The translations under genes and the position numbers were made by a program. The notes beneath the pieces are model-generated. The model was not told where the DNA came from and did no database searches. It was given only the letters and a program-made list of their open reading frames with translations. A DNA stretch of 62,970 bases from Tuberibacillus calidus DSM 17572 (GTDB lineage Bacteria > Bacillota > Bacilli > Bacillales > Sporolactobacillaceae): positions 1 through 62,970 of the forward strand of contig NZ_AUMM01000023.1 of NCBI RefSeq assembly GCF_000430685.1. The letters run 5' to 3'. This document shows, piece by piece, positions 1-8,546 of the stretch. The first letter of the stretch is position 1. Every line of letters begins with the position of its first letter.

Positions 1-170
1 GCAGGCATTTAAAAGGGCTGTGGAAGCTGTTATATATTTTATGTTGGATACCGAAACCGCTCCGTGATCGACTCTATGATGTTGTCGCCAGACATCGCTA
101 TCAGTGGTTTGGGAAGAAAGATGAATGCCTCATTCCGACACCGGAACTTCGCGGGCGTTTTCTCGAATGA
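1..170 (+). CDS. C-terminal end of a DCC-family (DUF393) thiol-disulfide oxidoreductase-like protein, partial
   Basis: An open frame enters from the left edge (first full codon at position 3) and stops at TGA 168-170, leaving about 55 residues. The visible tail runs through WIPKPLRDRLYDVVARHRY, then QWFGKKDECLIPTPELR and RFLE. This pattern of a short hydrophobic helix, an arginine-rich stretch, W-F-G-K and C-x-I-P-T-P-E is typical of the C-terminus of small DCC/DUF393 proteins. The N-terminal DxxCxxC motif that gives the family its name lies outside the window. The gene converges on the riboflavin operon. No function beyond the family name can be given. Confidence 0.72.
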   Translation, partial: RHLKGLWKLLYILCWIPKPLRDRLYDVVARHRYQWFGKKDECLIPTPELRGRFLE

Positions 171-201
171 GCATGCCGCGGATGCACGGCACGCGTAACG
201 T

Positions 202-669
202 TTACCCAATCGTTTTCAGTAAATTGGCCATTTCAATGGCGGATACAGCACTATCCCATCCTTTATTGCCCGATTTTGTTCCGGCCCTTTCAATGGCTTG
301 CTCGATGTTTTCGGTCGTGACGATACCAAAGATCACGGGAACACCGGTTGAAAGAGAGGCTTGGGAGATGCCTTTTGCCGCTTCGTTGCAGACATAATCA
401 TCATGCGTCGTTGCCCCTCTGATGACTGCGCCGAGAGCAATCACGGCGTCATATTTATGGGATTCGGCTAATTTTTTGGCGATGAGCGGAATTTCAAAAG
501 CGCCGGGAACCCAAACGACATCCACATTCTTTTCGGAAACGCCATGCCGGTTGAGGGCATCTTGGGCGCCGCTAAGAAGCTTTTCGGTAATAAAGGCATT
601 AAAACGTGAGACCACGATGCCAATTTTTAAATCCTTGCCTACCAATTGTCCTTCAAAGACTGTACCCAT
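202..669 (-). CDS. ribH: 6,7-dimethyl-8-ribityllumazine synthase
   Basis: Catalyses the next-to-last step of riboflavin synthesis: 5-amino-6-ribitylamino-uracil plus 3,4-dihydroxy-2-butanone 4-phosphate gives lumazine. In Bacillus this enzyme forms a 60-subunit shell around riboflavin synthase. The protein has the family's VSRFNAFI start, VPGAFEIPL, and the GATTHDDYV loop with the catalytic His near residue 89. The chosen ATG at 669 has AAGGAG nine bases upstream. A GTG at 687 in the same frame overlaps that ribosome binding site and is less likely. Its length of 155 residues matches the family. It is the last gene of the rib operon, 21 bases after ribBA. Confidence 0.97.
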   Translation of the reverse strand: MGTVFEGQLVGKDLKIGIVVSRFNAFITEKLLSGAQDALNRHGVSEKNVDVVWVPGAFEIPLIAKKLAESHKYDAVIALGAVIRGATTHDDYVCNEAAKGISQASLSTGVPVIFGIVTTENIEQAIERAGTKSGNKGWDSAVSAIEMANLLKTIG

Positions 670-690
670 TCGATCATTCTCCTTCACGTG

Positions 691-1884
691 TTAGAGATGT
701 AGCCAATGGCCCATTTTGTTTGCTTTTGTTTTCAGATAAAAGAGGTTTTCCTTTTCCGGAGGGATCTCTAACGGAACCCTTTCAACAATGTCGATCCCGT
801 AATCGCTCAATTGATGGATTTTTTCCGGATTATTCGTCAATAAACGGCAAGTCGTGAAGCCTAAATCTTTAAGAATGTGGGCACCGATAGAGAAATCCCT
901 CAAGTCGGGCGAAAACCCCAGCTTTTCGTTAGCTTGTACCGTATCCCAACCGGCTTCTTGGAGTTTATACGCTTTCAGTTTATTTAAAAGCCCAATGCCC
1001 CGACCTTCTTGGCGCAAATATATGACAGCTCCTTTTCCTTCCTTCTCGATTTGTTCGAGGCTTGCGTGAAGCTGCGGTCCGCAATCACAGCGGTGCGATC
1101 CGAAAATATCTCCAGTTAAACATTCTGAATGGAGGCGCACGAGCACCGGCTCACCGGGGCTAAACTCCCCTTTCGTGACGGCGACATGTTCTTTTCCATC
1201 CAATGGGTTGGAGTAACCAGTGATCCTAAAATCGCCGTATGCGGAAGGCAATTGAACGGTCACCTCTCGCTTGACGAACGATTCGTTCTTCCTTCTATAG
1301 TGAATAAGATCCTTAATCGTGATCATTTTAAGGTTGAATCGATTGGCGATTTCTTCCAGTTGAGGGATTCGGGCCATCGTACCGTCGGGATTCATGATTT
1401 CACAGATCACGCCAGCAGGTTGAGCTCCGCATAATTTCGCTAGATCGACCGCCGCTTCCGTATGACCAGCTCGCTCCAGCACGCCCCATTCTCTCGCGAT
1501 TAATGGGAAAACATGGCCGGGTTTATTAAAAGCTTCTTTGGAGCTGTTGGGAGCGGCCAATGCCCGTATGGTGTCAGCGCGCTCTTTGGCGCTGATCCCC
1601 GTAGTGACCGACTTATGGTCAATGCTGACGGTAAAAGCGGTTCCGTGTGTTTCGGTATTTTCGCGGGTCATCGGATGTAAACCGAATGTTTCGGCCAAAT
1701 CGGGGGAAATCGGCGCACAGACGAGGCCTCTTCCATGTGTGATCATAAAATTGATATGTTCGTCCGTCACTTTTTCGGCAAGGGCCACAAAGTCGCCTTC
1801 GTTTTCCCGATGTTTGTCATCACAAACGATAATGATTTTACCTTCCTTTAAATCTTGAATGGCTTCCTCGATCGTATGAAACAT
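691..1884 (-). CDS. ribBA: bifunctional 3,4-dihydroxy-2-butanone 4-phosphate synthase / GTP cyclohydrolase II
   Basis: Supplies both precursors of riboflavin. The N-terminal half (about residues 1-200) is the DHBP synthase, with the acidic HRENEGDFV metal-binding loop near 25-33 and [11 protein letters not shown] near 138-148. The C-terminal half (about 205-397) is GTP cyclohydrolase II, with zinc cysteines at C255, C266 and C268 (SECLTGDI...HRCDCGPQ) and the RQEGRGIGL loop. The 397-residue length is normal for the fused Bacillus protein. ATG 1884 follows GAAGGAAC. It lies in the rib operon between ribE and ribH. Confidence 0.97.
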   Translation of the reverse strand: MFHTIEEAIQDLKEGKIIIVCDDKHRENEGDFVALAEKVTDEHINFMITHGRGLVCAPISPDLAETFGLHPMTRENTETHGTAFTVSIDHKSVTTGISAKERADTIRALAAPNSSKEAFNKPGHVFPLIAREWGVLERAGHTEAAVDLAKLCGAQPAGVICEIMNPDGTMARIPQLEEIANRFNLKMITIKDLIHYRRKNESFVKREVTVQLPSAYGDFRITGYSNPLDGKEHVAVTKGEFSPGEPVLVRLHSECLTGDIFGSHRCDCGPQLHASLEQIEKEGKGAVIYLRQEGRGIGLLNKLKAYKLQEAGWDTVQANEKLGFSPDLRDFSIGAHILKDLGFTTCRLLTNNPEKIHQLSDYGIDIVERVPLEIPPEKENLFYLKTKANKMGHWLHL

Positions 1885-1910
1885 GGCTGTTCCTTCTTTC
1901 TTTTTCCGAT

Positions 1911-2549
1911 TTAAAGGTAACCGTGTTTTTCCAAAAAGGCCGGGGACAAAGTTGGAGAATTATTCTGGGTTGAGTATTTCTCTAAATACTTGGCCATCAG
2001 ATCACATTCTAGATTCACGAAATCCCCGACGCCTTTTAATCCTAGTACGGTTTCTTCTAGCGTATGAGGGATTAAGGAAATCATAAAGCTTCGCTCATGA
2101 ACGCCAAAGATCGTTAAACTTGTACCGTCAACGGCGATGGAGCCTTTGAGAACCATATATTTTAAAAGCTCGCGATCCGCTTCAATCAAGACATTGACCG
2201 CATTAGAAACAGGTGTTTTTCGAATAATTTTTCCGATGCCATCGACATGTCCCGTCACGAAATGACCGCCAAAACGGCCATTGGCCGCCATGGCCCTTTC
2301 GAGATTAACCGGGGTGCCAGGGCGAATCGTTTTTAATGTGGTCGCCTTCAGGGTCTCCGGCATCACATCAACGGTAAAAGCGTCATGATGGATGGCGGTG
2401 ACAGTAAGACAAATGCCGTTAACGGCAATGCTGTCACCGACAGCGGTTCCGCTAAGCACTTTTCCGGCATTTATCTTCATTTTGAAATGCTCAGGTGTCG
2501 ATTGGATATCGCTGACACGTCCAATTTCTTCTATGATTCCTGTAAACAT
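1911..2549 (-). CDS. ribE: riboflavin synthase, alpha subunit
   Basis: Dismutates two lumazine molecules into riboflavin plus the ribityl-uracil substrate. It has the characteristic [12 protein letters not shown] start and two lumazine-binding barrels, the second opening at [10 protein letters not shown] near the middle of the chain. The 212-residue length fits. The start overlaps the end of ribD by 19 bases, so translation is probably coupled. The C-terminal 20 or so residues ([19 protein letters not shown]) form the variable tail that docks into the lumazine synthase shell in related proteins; that role is inferred here. Confidence 0.96.
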   Translation of the reverse strand: MFTGIIEEIGRVSDIQSTPEHFKMKINAGKVLSGTAVGDSIAVNGICLTVTAIHHDAFTVDVMPETLKATTLKTIRPGTPVNLERAMAANGRFGGHFVTGHVDGIGKIIRKTPVSNAVNVLIEADRELLKYMVLKGSIAVDGTSLTIFGVHERSFMISLIPHTLEETVLGLKGVGDFVNLECDLMAKYLEKYSTQNNSPTLSPAFLEKHGYL

Positions 2550-3643
2550 AGCTCCTCCTCCGCTTTGACTGCCACAATTTTTAAATCTTTGCCAATGGGG
2601 GTGACGGATGTGATGCGGAGTGACATGGCTTCTTGTAATGTCCGAAAGCCCTCTCCACCGATGGCAGGTGGGGCATGCGTACCTCCGATTAAGATCGGTG
2701 CGGTATACATCACGACTTGGTTCACCATTTTTGATTGGATAAAACTACCGTTCACTTTCGAGCCGCCCTCGACAAGAAGAGAAGTAATTCCTAACTTCCC
2801 AAGCAAACTTAGAAGATCTGGAATGGCAATCGTTTCCGTTTCTAAAGGAATAATTTTCACGTTGGGTTTTTGAAGATAACGTTCGGACAATTCCTTTGCG
2901 GGGGTTTTTGTGGTGATGATCCACGTTTCTTGCGCCATATCTTGAATGACATGGGCATCCATTGGGGTTCTGAGATGGGAGTCTAAAATGATGCGGATGG
3001 GGTTTTTTCCCCCTTCCGGCAAGCGGACTGAGAGTCGCGGATTATCTTGGATCACTGTGCCGACGCCGACCAAAATGGCATCGTGTTCATGACGCAGGCG
3101 ATGAACATCGCGTCGCGCATCCTCTCCTGTAATCCACCGGCTTTCCCCGGAAGCCGTGGCGATTTTTCCATCTAAACTTACTGCCGTTTTCAATGTGACG
3201 AACGGCCGGCCAGTGCGAATATAGTGGAAAAACACGTCATTGAGGGCTTCGGCTTCTTCGCGCAAAAGGCCGAATTCAACCGTTAGTCCGGCCTCTTTCA
3301 GTCTTTTTATGCCGCTGCCTTTGACGAGCGGATTCGGGTCTAATGAGGCGATCACGACTCGGCGTATGCCGCTTTGAATAATTTGTTCGGTGCAAGGCGG
3401 TGTTTTGCCGTGATGATTGCACGGCTCCAATGTGACGTACAGTGTTGATCCTTTAGCTTTTTCGCGAGCCATGCGAAGCGCATGCACCTCGGCATGTGGT
3501 TCACCGGCCTTTAAATGCGCACCTAGGCCAACGATCGCCTGATCTTTCACGATGACCGCACCTACAAGCGGATTCGGGCTCGTTTGACCTTTCGTGCTTT
3601 TGGCCATTTCAATCGCAAGCGCCATATAGTCTTCATCTTTCAA
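2531..3643 (-). CDS. ribD: bifunctional diaminohydroxyphosphoribosylaminopyrimidine deaminase / 5-amino-6-(5-phosphoribosylamino)uracil reductase
   Basis: Carries out the second and third steps of the GTP branch of riboflavin synthesis. The N-terminal zinc deaminase domain shows the HAEVHAL and PCNHHGKTPPC zinc signatures. The C-terminal reductase domain begins near VTLKTAVSLDGKIAT and includes WITGEDARRDVH and LVEGGSKVNGSF. I chose the TTG at 3643, which is six bases after GAGGTG. The GTG at 3652 lies inside that ribosome binding site. This gives 370 residues, close to the usual length. It is the first gene of the operon and directly follows the riboswitch terminators. Confidence 0.95.
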   Translation of the reverse strand: MKDEDYMALAIEMAKSTKGQTSPNPLVGAVIVKDQAIVGLGAHLKAGEPHAEVHALRMAREKAKGSTLYVTLEPCNHHGKTPPCTEQIIQSGIRRVVIASLDPNPLVKGSGIKRLKEAGLTVEFGLLREEAEALNDVFFHYIRTGRPFVTLKTAVSLDGKIATASGESRWITGEDARRDVHRLRHEHDAILVGVGTVIQDNPRLSVRLPEGGKNPIRIILDSHLRTPMDAHVIQDMAQETWIITTKTPAKELSERYLQKPNVKIIPLETETIAIPDLLSLLGKLGITSLLVEGGSKVNGSFIQSKMVNQVVMYTAPILIGGTHAPPAIGGEGFRTLQEAMSLRITSVTPIGKDLKIVAVKAEEELCLQES

Positions 3644-3662
3644 TCGATTCACCTCGTTTCAT

Positions 3663-3704
3663 AAAAAATCAAAAGCCCTTAAGAAGCGAATACCTCCTAA
3701 GGGC
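3663..3704 (-). terminator. terminator of the rib leader (second hairpin)
   Basis: On the minus strand GCCCTTAGGAG pairs with CTTCTTAAGGGC across a short loop, followed by TTTTGATTTTTT. It lies between the FMN riboswitch and ribD and is the likely point of premature termination when FMN is bound. Confidence 0.75.
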
Positions 3705-3716
3705 CAAAAAACCATA

Positions 3717-3750
3717 CGGAAAAAGCGCACGGAAAGATGTTTTCCGCACT
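3717..3750 (-). terminator. possible first terminator hairpin after the FMN aptamer
   Basis: On the minus strand AGTGCGGAAA and TTTCCGTGCGCT form an imperfect stem with wobble pairs, followed by five T. It sits directly downstream of the aptamer, ahead of the stronger terminator at 3663-3704. Confidence 0.45.
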
Positions 3751-3752
3751 TT

Positions 3753-3890
3753 ATGCATCCTTCTCCCATCCAGACTTTACTGTCGGCTCCGGACTTTCAC
3801 CGGATCCTGCCTTAACGGCTCGCGGGCTGATAAAAGCTAACATACGCTTTTAATTACCGCCGGTAGGGAATTTCACCCGACCCCGAAGGA
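3753..3890 (-). promoter_or_regulatory. FMN riboswitch (RFN element)
   Basis: Reading the minus strand, the conserved RFN blocks appear in order: GGGTGAAATTCCC, TACCGGCGGTAAT, AGCCCGCGAGCC, GGCAGGATCCGGTGAAA, GCCGACAGTAAAGTCTGGAT and GGGAGAAGGATG. This is a complete aptamer placed just ahead of ribD with intrinsic terminators after it. By established knowledge of this class, FMN binding causes early termination and lowers rib expression. Confidence 0.96.
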
Positions 3891-4032
3891 AAATATTGAA
3901 TTGTCCTTACTTATCACTTTACCTGATAAATGGTTAACGGTCAAATCATAGGCACATCTTAGCATATATCGGTCCAACTCTTTATATTTAACATAATATA
4001 GATTTCATTTGTAGAGCGAGTGTTTTTACTAA

Positions 4033-4062
4033 TTGATGGTTTAAATGATTTTTTGTTATAAT
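4033..4062 (+). promoter_or_regulatory. sigma-A-type promoter for the LtaS-like gene
   Basis: TTGATG at 4033-4038, an 18-base spacer and a perfect TATAAT at 4057-4062. The -10 box is preceded by TGT (extended -10). The predicted start is near 4069, about 65 bases before the coding sequence. Confidence 0.7.
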
Positions 4063-4091
4063 AGACAGATAGGTTAACGGATGCTTGCATG

Positions 4092-4118
4092 TCATACCGG
4101 AGTAGGACTAAGGTATGA
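4092..4118 (+). promoter_or_regulatory. 5'-UTR hairpin upstream of the LtaS-like gene
   Basis: TCATACC at 4092-4098 is perfectly complementary to GGTATGA at 4112-4118, with a 13-base loop. The right arm abuts the AAGGAGG ribosome binding site at 4118-4124, so the fold could influence translation. A regulatory role is inferred only. Confidence 0.4.
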
Positions 4119-4133
4119 AGGAGGACGGCCACT

Positions 4134-6110
4134 ATGACAAACTTGAAAAAATGTATGAGTCAACCGCATGCGCTTTATGTCATTGCTGTCGTCTTATTAT
4201 GGCTTAAAACTTATATTGTTTATCGCATCGAATTCCGGCTTGGCATTGATTCTATCCTGCAAACATTTCTTTTGGTTGTCAATCCCATCAGTTCCGCCTT
4301 GTTCTTTTTTGGGTTTGCCCTCTTTTTTAAAGGACATTTAAAAAATTGGTTATTCGTTTTGATTGATTTCCTACTGTCGTTATGGCTTTATGCCAATGTC
4401 GTGTATTATCGGTTTTTTGATGATTTTATAACGGTGCCTGTTGTTTTCCAACATAAAAATTTCGGGGAGCTGGGTGATAGCGTTTTAGCTCTCATGAAAC
4501 CGAGCGACGTTTTCTATTTCTTAGACACCGTGGTTTTGATGGTTTTAATCCTTTTTAAAGTCGCTCAACCAAAAGAAAAAATGCCGAAACGTCTGCTTAA
4601 ACGAGTCTTTATTATTGCGGTCTCGGTTTTTCTCATAAACCTCGGACTTGCCGAAATCGACCGTCCGGGTTTATTGACAAGAACGTTTGACCGGAATTAT
4701 TTAGTGAAATATTTAGGGATCAATAATTTCACGCTTTATGACATCATTAAAAGCACACAAGTATCAGCACAGCGAGCTGTGGCAAGTAGCAATGATTTGG
4801 TGGATGCTGAGAATTTTACGAAGTCTAATTATACGCCACCGGAACCGGCGCTTTTTGGTAAGGCAAAGGGCATGAATGTCATTTATATTTCAATGGAATC
4901 CTTGCAAAACTTTGTGATCAATTATAAAGTCGATGGCCAAGAAGTTACACCGTTTTTAAATAGCTTGACACATGACCCGAACACCTTTTATTTTGACAAT
5001 TTCTTCCATCAGGTCGGCCAAGGAAAAACGTCCGATGCTGAATTTATGTTGGAAAATTCGCTTTACCCGCTGTCGCAGGGGTCTGTATTTATGACTCAGG
5101 CGCAAAATACGTTTCAAGCAGCACCGCAAATTTTAAAATCGGAAGGCTACACATCAGCAGTTTTTCACGGCAACTATAAAACCTTCTGGAACCGAGATGA
5201 AATGTATCGCGCCTTGGGATATGACAAATTTTTCGATGCCAGTTATTTTGATATGAGCGATGAAAATACGATTAACTACGGCATGAAAGATAAACCAATG
5301 GTTCAAGAATCGATGGCTTATTTGAATCAATTGCCGCAGCCGTTTTACGCGAAATATATTTTATTATCGAACCATTTCCCGTTTGAATTGGACGAATGGG
5401 ATGTCGATTTCCCAGCGGGTCATACAGACGATAAAGTTGTCAATCAATATTTTCAAACGGCTCATTATATGGATGAAGCGTTACGGGAGTTTTTTGCCGA
5501 TTTAAAGGCTTCAGGGCTTTATGATCATACCGTGATTGTCATGTACGGTGACCACTATGGGATTTCACCTGACCGCTATGACAGTCTCTCCCAGGCTTTG
5601 GGTGAAGAGATCACGCCTTACGTTGGGGCGCAACTGCAAAGAGTGCCGCTCTTTATCCATGTGCCGGGAGTTCAGGGGCGAACCGTCCATGAATACGGCG
5701 GTGAAGTTGATGTACGGCCAACGCTGCTACATCTTTTGGGTGTAGATACAAAAGACTTTATCGCTTTTGGTTCCGACTTGCTTTCACCGCAGCACCGCCA
5801 AATCGTTCCGTTTAGAAACGGCGATGTCATCACGCCATCGTATTCCTATATCGATGAAAAGTGCTACAGCAATCCTAATGGCGAAGTGGTAGATAACCGC
5901 TATTGTGAAAAGGCCTCTGAATATGCCAAAGATGCCCTAAGCTTGTCGGATAAAATCGTCTACGGCGATTTGTTAAGATTTTATAAGCCGAAGGGGTTCA
6001 AACCTGTAGATGTAAGTAAAATAAACTATAAGTTTGATCCTTCCATTAATATCTATGGCAAAACCAATGATCAATCTGATGCGCATAATAGCATGAATGA
6101 AGATGAGTAA
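4134..6110 (+). CDS. ltaS: lipoteichoic acid synthase family protein (LtaS-like sulfatase-fold glycerol phosphate transferase)
   Basis: Predicted to build polyglycerol-phosphate lipoteichoic acid from phosphatidylglycerol on the outer membrane face. About five membrane helices fill residues 1-200 and an extracellular sulfatase-like domain follows. The family's metal and catalytic residues are visible: Glu in YISMESLQNFV, the Thr nucleophile in GQGKTSDAEFM, the NSLYPL loop, and Asp-His in VMYGDHYG. The length of 658 is typical (about 650). ATG 4134 has AAGGAGG nine bases upstream. The gene is monocistronic, between its own promoter and a terminator. Bacillus species carry several paralogues (LtaS, YfnI, YqgS, YvgJ); which one this matches is not decided. 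Confidence 0.9.
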   Translation: MTNLKKCMSQPHALYVIAVVLLWLKTYIVYRIEFRLGIDSILQTFLLVVNPISSALFFFGFALFFKGHLKNWLFVLIDFLLSLWLYANVVYYRFFDDFITVPVVFQHKNFGELGDSVLALMKPSDVFYFLDTVVLMVLILFKVAQPKEKMPKRLLKRVFIIAVSVFLINLGLAEIDRPGLLTRTFDRNYLVKYLGINNFTLYDIIKSTQVSAQRAVASSNDLVDAENFTKSNYTPPEPALFGKAKGMNVIYISMESLQNFVINYKVDGQEVTPFLNSLTHDPNTFYFDNFFHQVGQGKTSDAEFMLENSLYPLSQGSVFMTQAQNTFQAAPQILKSEGYTSAVFHGNYKTFWNRDEMYRALGYDKFFDASYFDMSDENTINYGMKDKPMVQESMAYLNQLPQPFYAKYILLSNHFPFELDEWDVDFPAGHTDDKVVNQYFQTAHYMDEALREFFADLKASGLYDHTVIVMYGDHYGISPDRYDSLSQALGEEITPYVGAQLQRVPLFIHVPGVQGRTVHEYGGEVDVRPTLLHLLGVDTKDFIAFGSDLLSPQHRQIVPFRNGDVITPSYSYIDEKCYSNPNGEVVDNRYCEKASEYAKDALSLSDKIVYGDLLRFYKPKGFKPVDVSKINYKFDPSINIYGKTNDQSDAHNSMNEDE

Positions 6111-6113
6111 AAC

Positions 6114-6140
6114 GAAAGGACCGCGACAGGCGGTCCTTTC
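6114..6140 (+). terminator. terminator after the LtaS-like gene
   Basis: GAAAGGACCGC at 6114-6124 pairs perfectly with GCGGTCCTTTC at 6130-6140 around a five-base loop. The T tract is short, so efficiency is uncertain. Confidence 0.65.
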
Positions 6141-6157
6141 TGCTGTTCTGAGTCTTT

Positions 6158-6165
6158 GGTATAAT
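6158..6165 (+). promoter_or_regulatory. possible extended -10 promoter for the SDR gene
   Basis: TG-G-TATAAT, with TATAAT at 6160-6165, lies 75 bases before the SDR start. No good -35 box is present at 17 bases (TTTCTG). An inverted repeat AGGACA...TGTCCT follows in the leader at about 6195-6213. Confidence 0.4.
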
Positions 6166-6239
6166 AACGGCACAAGGGAACAGGAACGTCGTCCAGGACA
6201 ATAAACCTGTCCTTCTGTCCCGAATGAGGAGGGGGAGTA

Positions 6240-7034
6240 ATGCGATTCGATTTATCAGATAAAAAAGCAATTGTAAGCGGATCAACAGCCGGCATCGGTT
6301 ATGCCATCGCCAAAGGACTGGCTAAATGTGGCGCTCATGTCCTCATCAACGGGCGTGATGAACACCGCGTCGATGAAGCTATTGTCCAGATGAGAAAGGA
6401 AATACCCGGTGCCCGCGTCGACGGCTTGGCGGCAGATTTAAGTCGGCTAGAAGGCATTGAGAAAATGAAAAGCTTTTGGCCCGAAGCGGATATTCTCGTC
6501 AATAATCTGGGAATCTATGAACCAAGGAATTTTTTCGAGATCGACGATGATGAATGGGAGCGTTTTTTTCAAACGAATGTGATGACAGCCGTCCGCCTAA
6601 CCCGTCACTATGCGAAAGGCATGGTCGACAGAGGATGGGGGAGGGTGACTTTTAACGCTAGCGTTACGGGTGGCTTTTTTCCGGGAGAAATGGTTCATTA
6701 TGGTGCCACCAAAGCGGCATTATTGGGACTTTCCCGCGGTGTTGCCGAAAGCGTTGCGGGTACAGGGGTGACGGTCAATGCTTTTATACCGGGGCCGACG
6801 AAAACGGAAAAGACTAAGGCGCATATTATGAACATGGCGGAACAAGTTGGCAAACCTCTTCATCAATTTGAGAAAGAGATGTTTCAACAGCAATTGCCTT
6901 CTTCTTTAATCCAGCGCTTTTGCACGTCTGAAGAAGTGGCCAACCTTGTCGTTTTTTTATCATCAAATGAAGCGGGAGCGATTACGGGAGCAGCACTTCA
7001 CGTCGATGGTGGCATTATACGAAGTATATTGTAA
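6240..7034 (+). CDS. SDR family NAD(P)-dependent oxidoreductase
   Basis: A 264-residue classical short-chain dehydrogenase/reductase. The Rossmann glycine motif GSTAGIGYAIA is near residues 14-24, NNLG is present, the catalytic Ser lies in the NASVTGG segment, and Tyr-Lys in YGATKAAL. The C-terminus ends with AGAITGAALHVDGGI, the usual final strand. The substrate cannot be read from the sequence; the closest-looking relatives are 3-oxoacyl reductase or gluconate dehydrogenase-like SDRs. ATG 6240 follows GAGGAGGGGGAG. It appears to be a single-gene unit. Confidence 0.88.
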   Translation: MRFDLSDKKAIVSGSTAGIGYAIAKGLAKCGAHVLINGRDEHRVDEAIVQMRKEIPGARVDGLAADLSRLEGIEKMKSFWPEADILVNNLGIYEPRNFFEIDDDEWERFFQTNVMTAVRLTRHYAKGMVDRGWGRVTFNASVTGGFFPGEMVHYGATKAALLGLSRGVAESVAGTGVTVNAFIPGPTKTEKTKAHIMNMAEQVGKPLHQFEKEMFQQQLPSSLIQRFCTSEEVANLVVFLSSNEAGAITGAALHVDGGIIRSIL

Positions 7035-7205
7035 TAGATTCGGAAAGGCTTGAAGATGACGGTGGCAAGCATGTGGGCGGTTTTTTCTCCAATAGATGGT
7101 CAAAATAAGCTACGGAGCTTTTTTGCCGTTTGAGGATGAAAACAAGGAAGCAAGTCATTTTCGGTGGAAAAAGACTCAAGTGAGGCCTGAAGGGGAGCCA
7201 TCGAA

Positions 7206-7233
7206 TTGAATGGAAAAAGAGGTTGTTTATAAT
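7206..7233 (+). promoter_or_regulatory. possible promoter for the small gene at 7294
   Basis: TTGAAT at 7206-7211, a 16-base spacer and TATAAT at 7228-7233. A second TATAAT at 7254-7259 offers an alternative -10 box. Confidence 0.4.
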
Positions 7234-7293
7234 TAATAGTGGCTATAATTGTAACTGATACTACATAATCATTGAGTAAGGAGGTTCTGGCCA

Positions 7294-7524
7294 TTGATTA
7301 AACTTCATACGAGAGTTTTTATGGATAGCGGCATCGAGTATATCTTTGATATTAGTAGAGATGCCTTTTTAAGTAAAGTCATCGACACGAATGGGAAATT
7401 GCATAATGGATTTATTCATTTAACAACGAAGGATGAACAGAAAGTGTCCATTAACCCGGTTCATGTCTCCTCGATTGAAGAAATTGAAGTGAATACAGAA
7501 CAACGCATCGGCATTTTAAAATAA
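7294..7524 (+). CDS. small conserved-looking protein of unknown function (76 aa)
   Basis: The frame starts at TTG 7294 with AAGGAGG nine bases upstream, so it is very likely translated. The product is 76 residues, soluble, with alternating charged and beta-prone segments (IEYIFDISRDAFL, GFIHLTTKDEQKVSINP, VSSIEEIEV). It has no membrane segment, cysteines or signal peptide. The pattern suggests a small all-beta fold, but I do not recognise the family. It lies between an SDR gene and the class D sortase gene and seems to have its own promoter. Confidence 0.75.
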   Translation: MIKLHTRVFMDSGIEYIFDISRDAFLSKVIDTNGKLHNGFIHLTTKDEQKVSINPVHVSSIEEIEVNTEQRIGILK

Positions 7525-7640
7525 AGCTGGGGCCCAATATTCGGGTCACCGGTTTTATTTGTCCTTTAAAATCTGTTCACAAGATTCTAAAAATATAATA
7601 ATATAAAACTGGATAAAAGAAGTATTATTGGGGTGATGGG

Positions 7641-8240
7641 ATGAAGTGGATGAAAATGCTTGCTCTTCTGGCCTTTGCGGTCGGAATCATCTTTTTTGCC
7701 ATTGGCGGTTGGCAATGGTATTCGCTCCATCACTCTGAGCGGGTGGCTTTGGCAAAAGCGAAAGATTTGGTAAAAATTCCGGCCAAGAAGACTAATGAAT
7801 TAAAAGAAAAAAACCTCGAAAAGAAAGATTTTAATAAAGGGGACGTCATCGGCTTACTCGAAATCCCTTCTTTGAAGAAAGAAATACCCATCATCGAGGG
7901 TACGGATTTACCGCAACTCGAAAAAGGTGCCGGGCACTATATCGGTTCAGCCTTGCCGGGGGAACGCGGGCAAGTATTTATTGCCGGACATCGGGATACT
8001 GTATTCCGCGGTCTCGGAAATTTGAAAAAAGGTGGCCTAATCATTATAAGAATGCCTTATGGCACTTTTAAATATAAAATGGTTGGTTCGAAGATTGTTA
8101 AGTCCGATGACCGATCCATTATCAATCTTCATGCCCAAAATGATACCCTAGTTTTAGCGACATGCTACCCCTTTCTGTTTGTAGGTCATGCCCCTGATCG
8201 CTACATATTATATGCAGAGCCAACAACATCGAGCAACTGA
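7641..8240 (+). CDS. srtD: class D sortase
   Basis: A membrane-anchored transpeptidase that links surface proteins to the cell wall. Residues 4-24 form an N-terminal signal anchor. The catalytic triad is visible: His in VFIAGHRDTVFRG, Cys in LVLATCYPF and Arg in HAPDRYILYAE. The TCYPF and APDRYI signatures and the 199-residue length fit class D enzymes such as B. subtilis YhcS. The next gene encodes a large secreted protease ending in LPSTS, close to the LPDTS signal reported for the YhcS substrate YhcR, so the two are probably enzyme and substrate. ATG 7641 follows GGGGTGATGGG. A strong terminator closes the gene, so the substrate gene is transcribed separately. Confidence 0.92.
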   Translation: MKWMKMLALLAFAVGIIFFAIGGWQWYSLHHSERVALAKAKDLVKIPAKKTNELKEKNLEKKDFNKGDVIGLLEIPSLKKEIPIIEGTDLPQLEKGAGHYIGSALPGERGQVFIAGHRDTVFRGLGNLKKGGLIIIRMPYGTFKYKMVGSKIVKSDDRSIINLHAQNDTLVLATCYPFLFVGHAPDRYILYAEPTTSSN

Positions 8241-8243
8241 CAG

Positions 8244-8283
8244 AGGTTGTTTCAAAGAGGAAACTCTATGAAGCAACCTTTTT
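8244..8283 (+). terminator. terminator after the sortase gene
   Basis: AGGTTGTTTCA (8244-8254) pairs with TGAAGCAACCT (8269-8279). Inside it AGAG-GAAA-CTCT continues the stem with a GNRA-type tetraloop. Five T follow. Confidence 0.85.
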
Positions 8284-8382
8284 CTATTATCACGACGTAT
8301 CACCTACACGATTCCCCTAAAAAAGTCACTTCTCGACAATATTCGCACTATAAAAAATATTCATTTTTTTGCTAAAATAATA

Positions 8383-8411
8383 GTGAAATGACAAAATCTC
8401 TGTGCTATAAT
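8383..8411 (+). promoter_or_regulatory. promoter for the InhA-like gene
   Basis: GTGAAA at 8383-8388, a 17-base spacer and a perfect TATAAT at 8406-8411 preceded by TGC (extended -10). The leader is about 130 bases. The rest of the 8241-8546 gap holds the sortase terminator and the leader hairpin. Confidence 0.6.
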
Positions 8412-8477
8412 TAACCAGAGCATATTAGAATTTCCGAATATTCAATAACATTCCTCTTTTGGAATCTTTTAAGCTAC

Positions 8478-8518
8478 TTCTGACGGCTAAAAGGGGGGAG
8501 GGTAAAAAACCGTCAGAA
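8478..8518 (+). promoter_or_regulatory. 5'-UTR hairpin with purine-rich loop upstream of the InhA-like gene
   Basis: TTCTGACGG (8478-8486) pairs perfectly with CCGTCAGAA (8510-8518). The 23-base loop contains GGGGGGAGGG, a decoy-like ribosome binding sequence. No T tract follows, so it is not a terminator. It may stabilise the mRNA or bind a regulator (inference). Confidence 0.5.
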
Positions 8519-8546
8519 AATATTTTGGGATAAGGGAGGAGAAGCG

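Noticed and set aside
171-201. Hairpin GCATGCCG/CGGCACGC between the DCC gene and ribH
   Set aside because: It could be a shared terminator, but it has no T tract on either side, so I did not annotate it.
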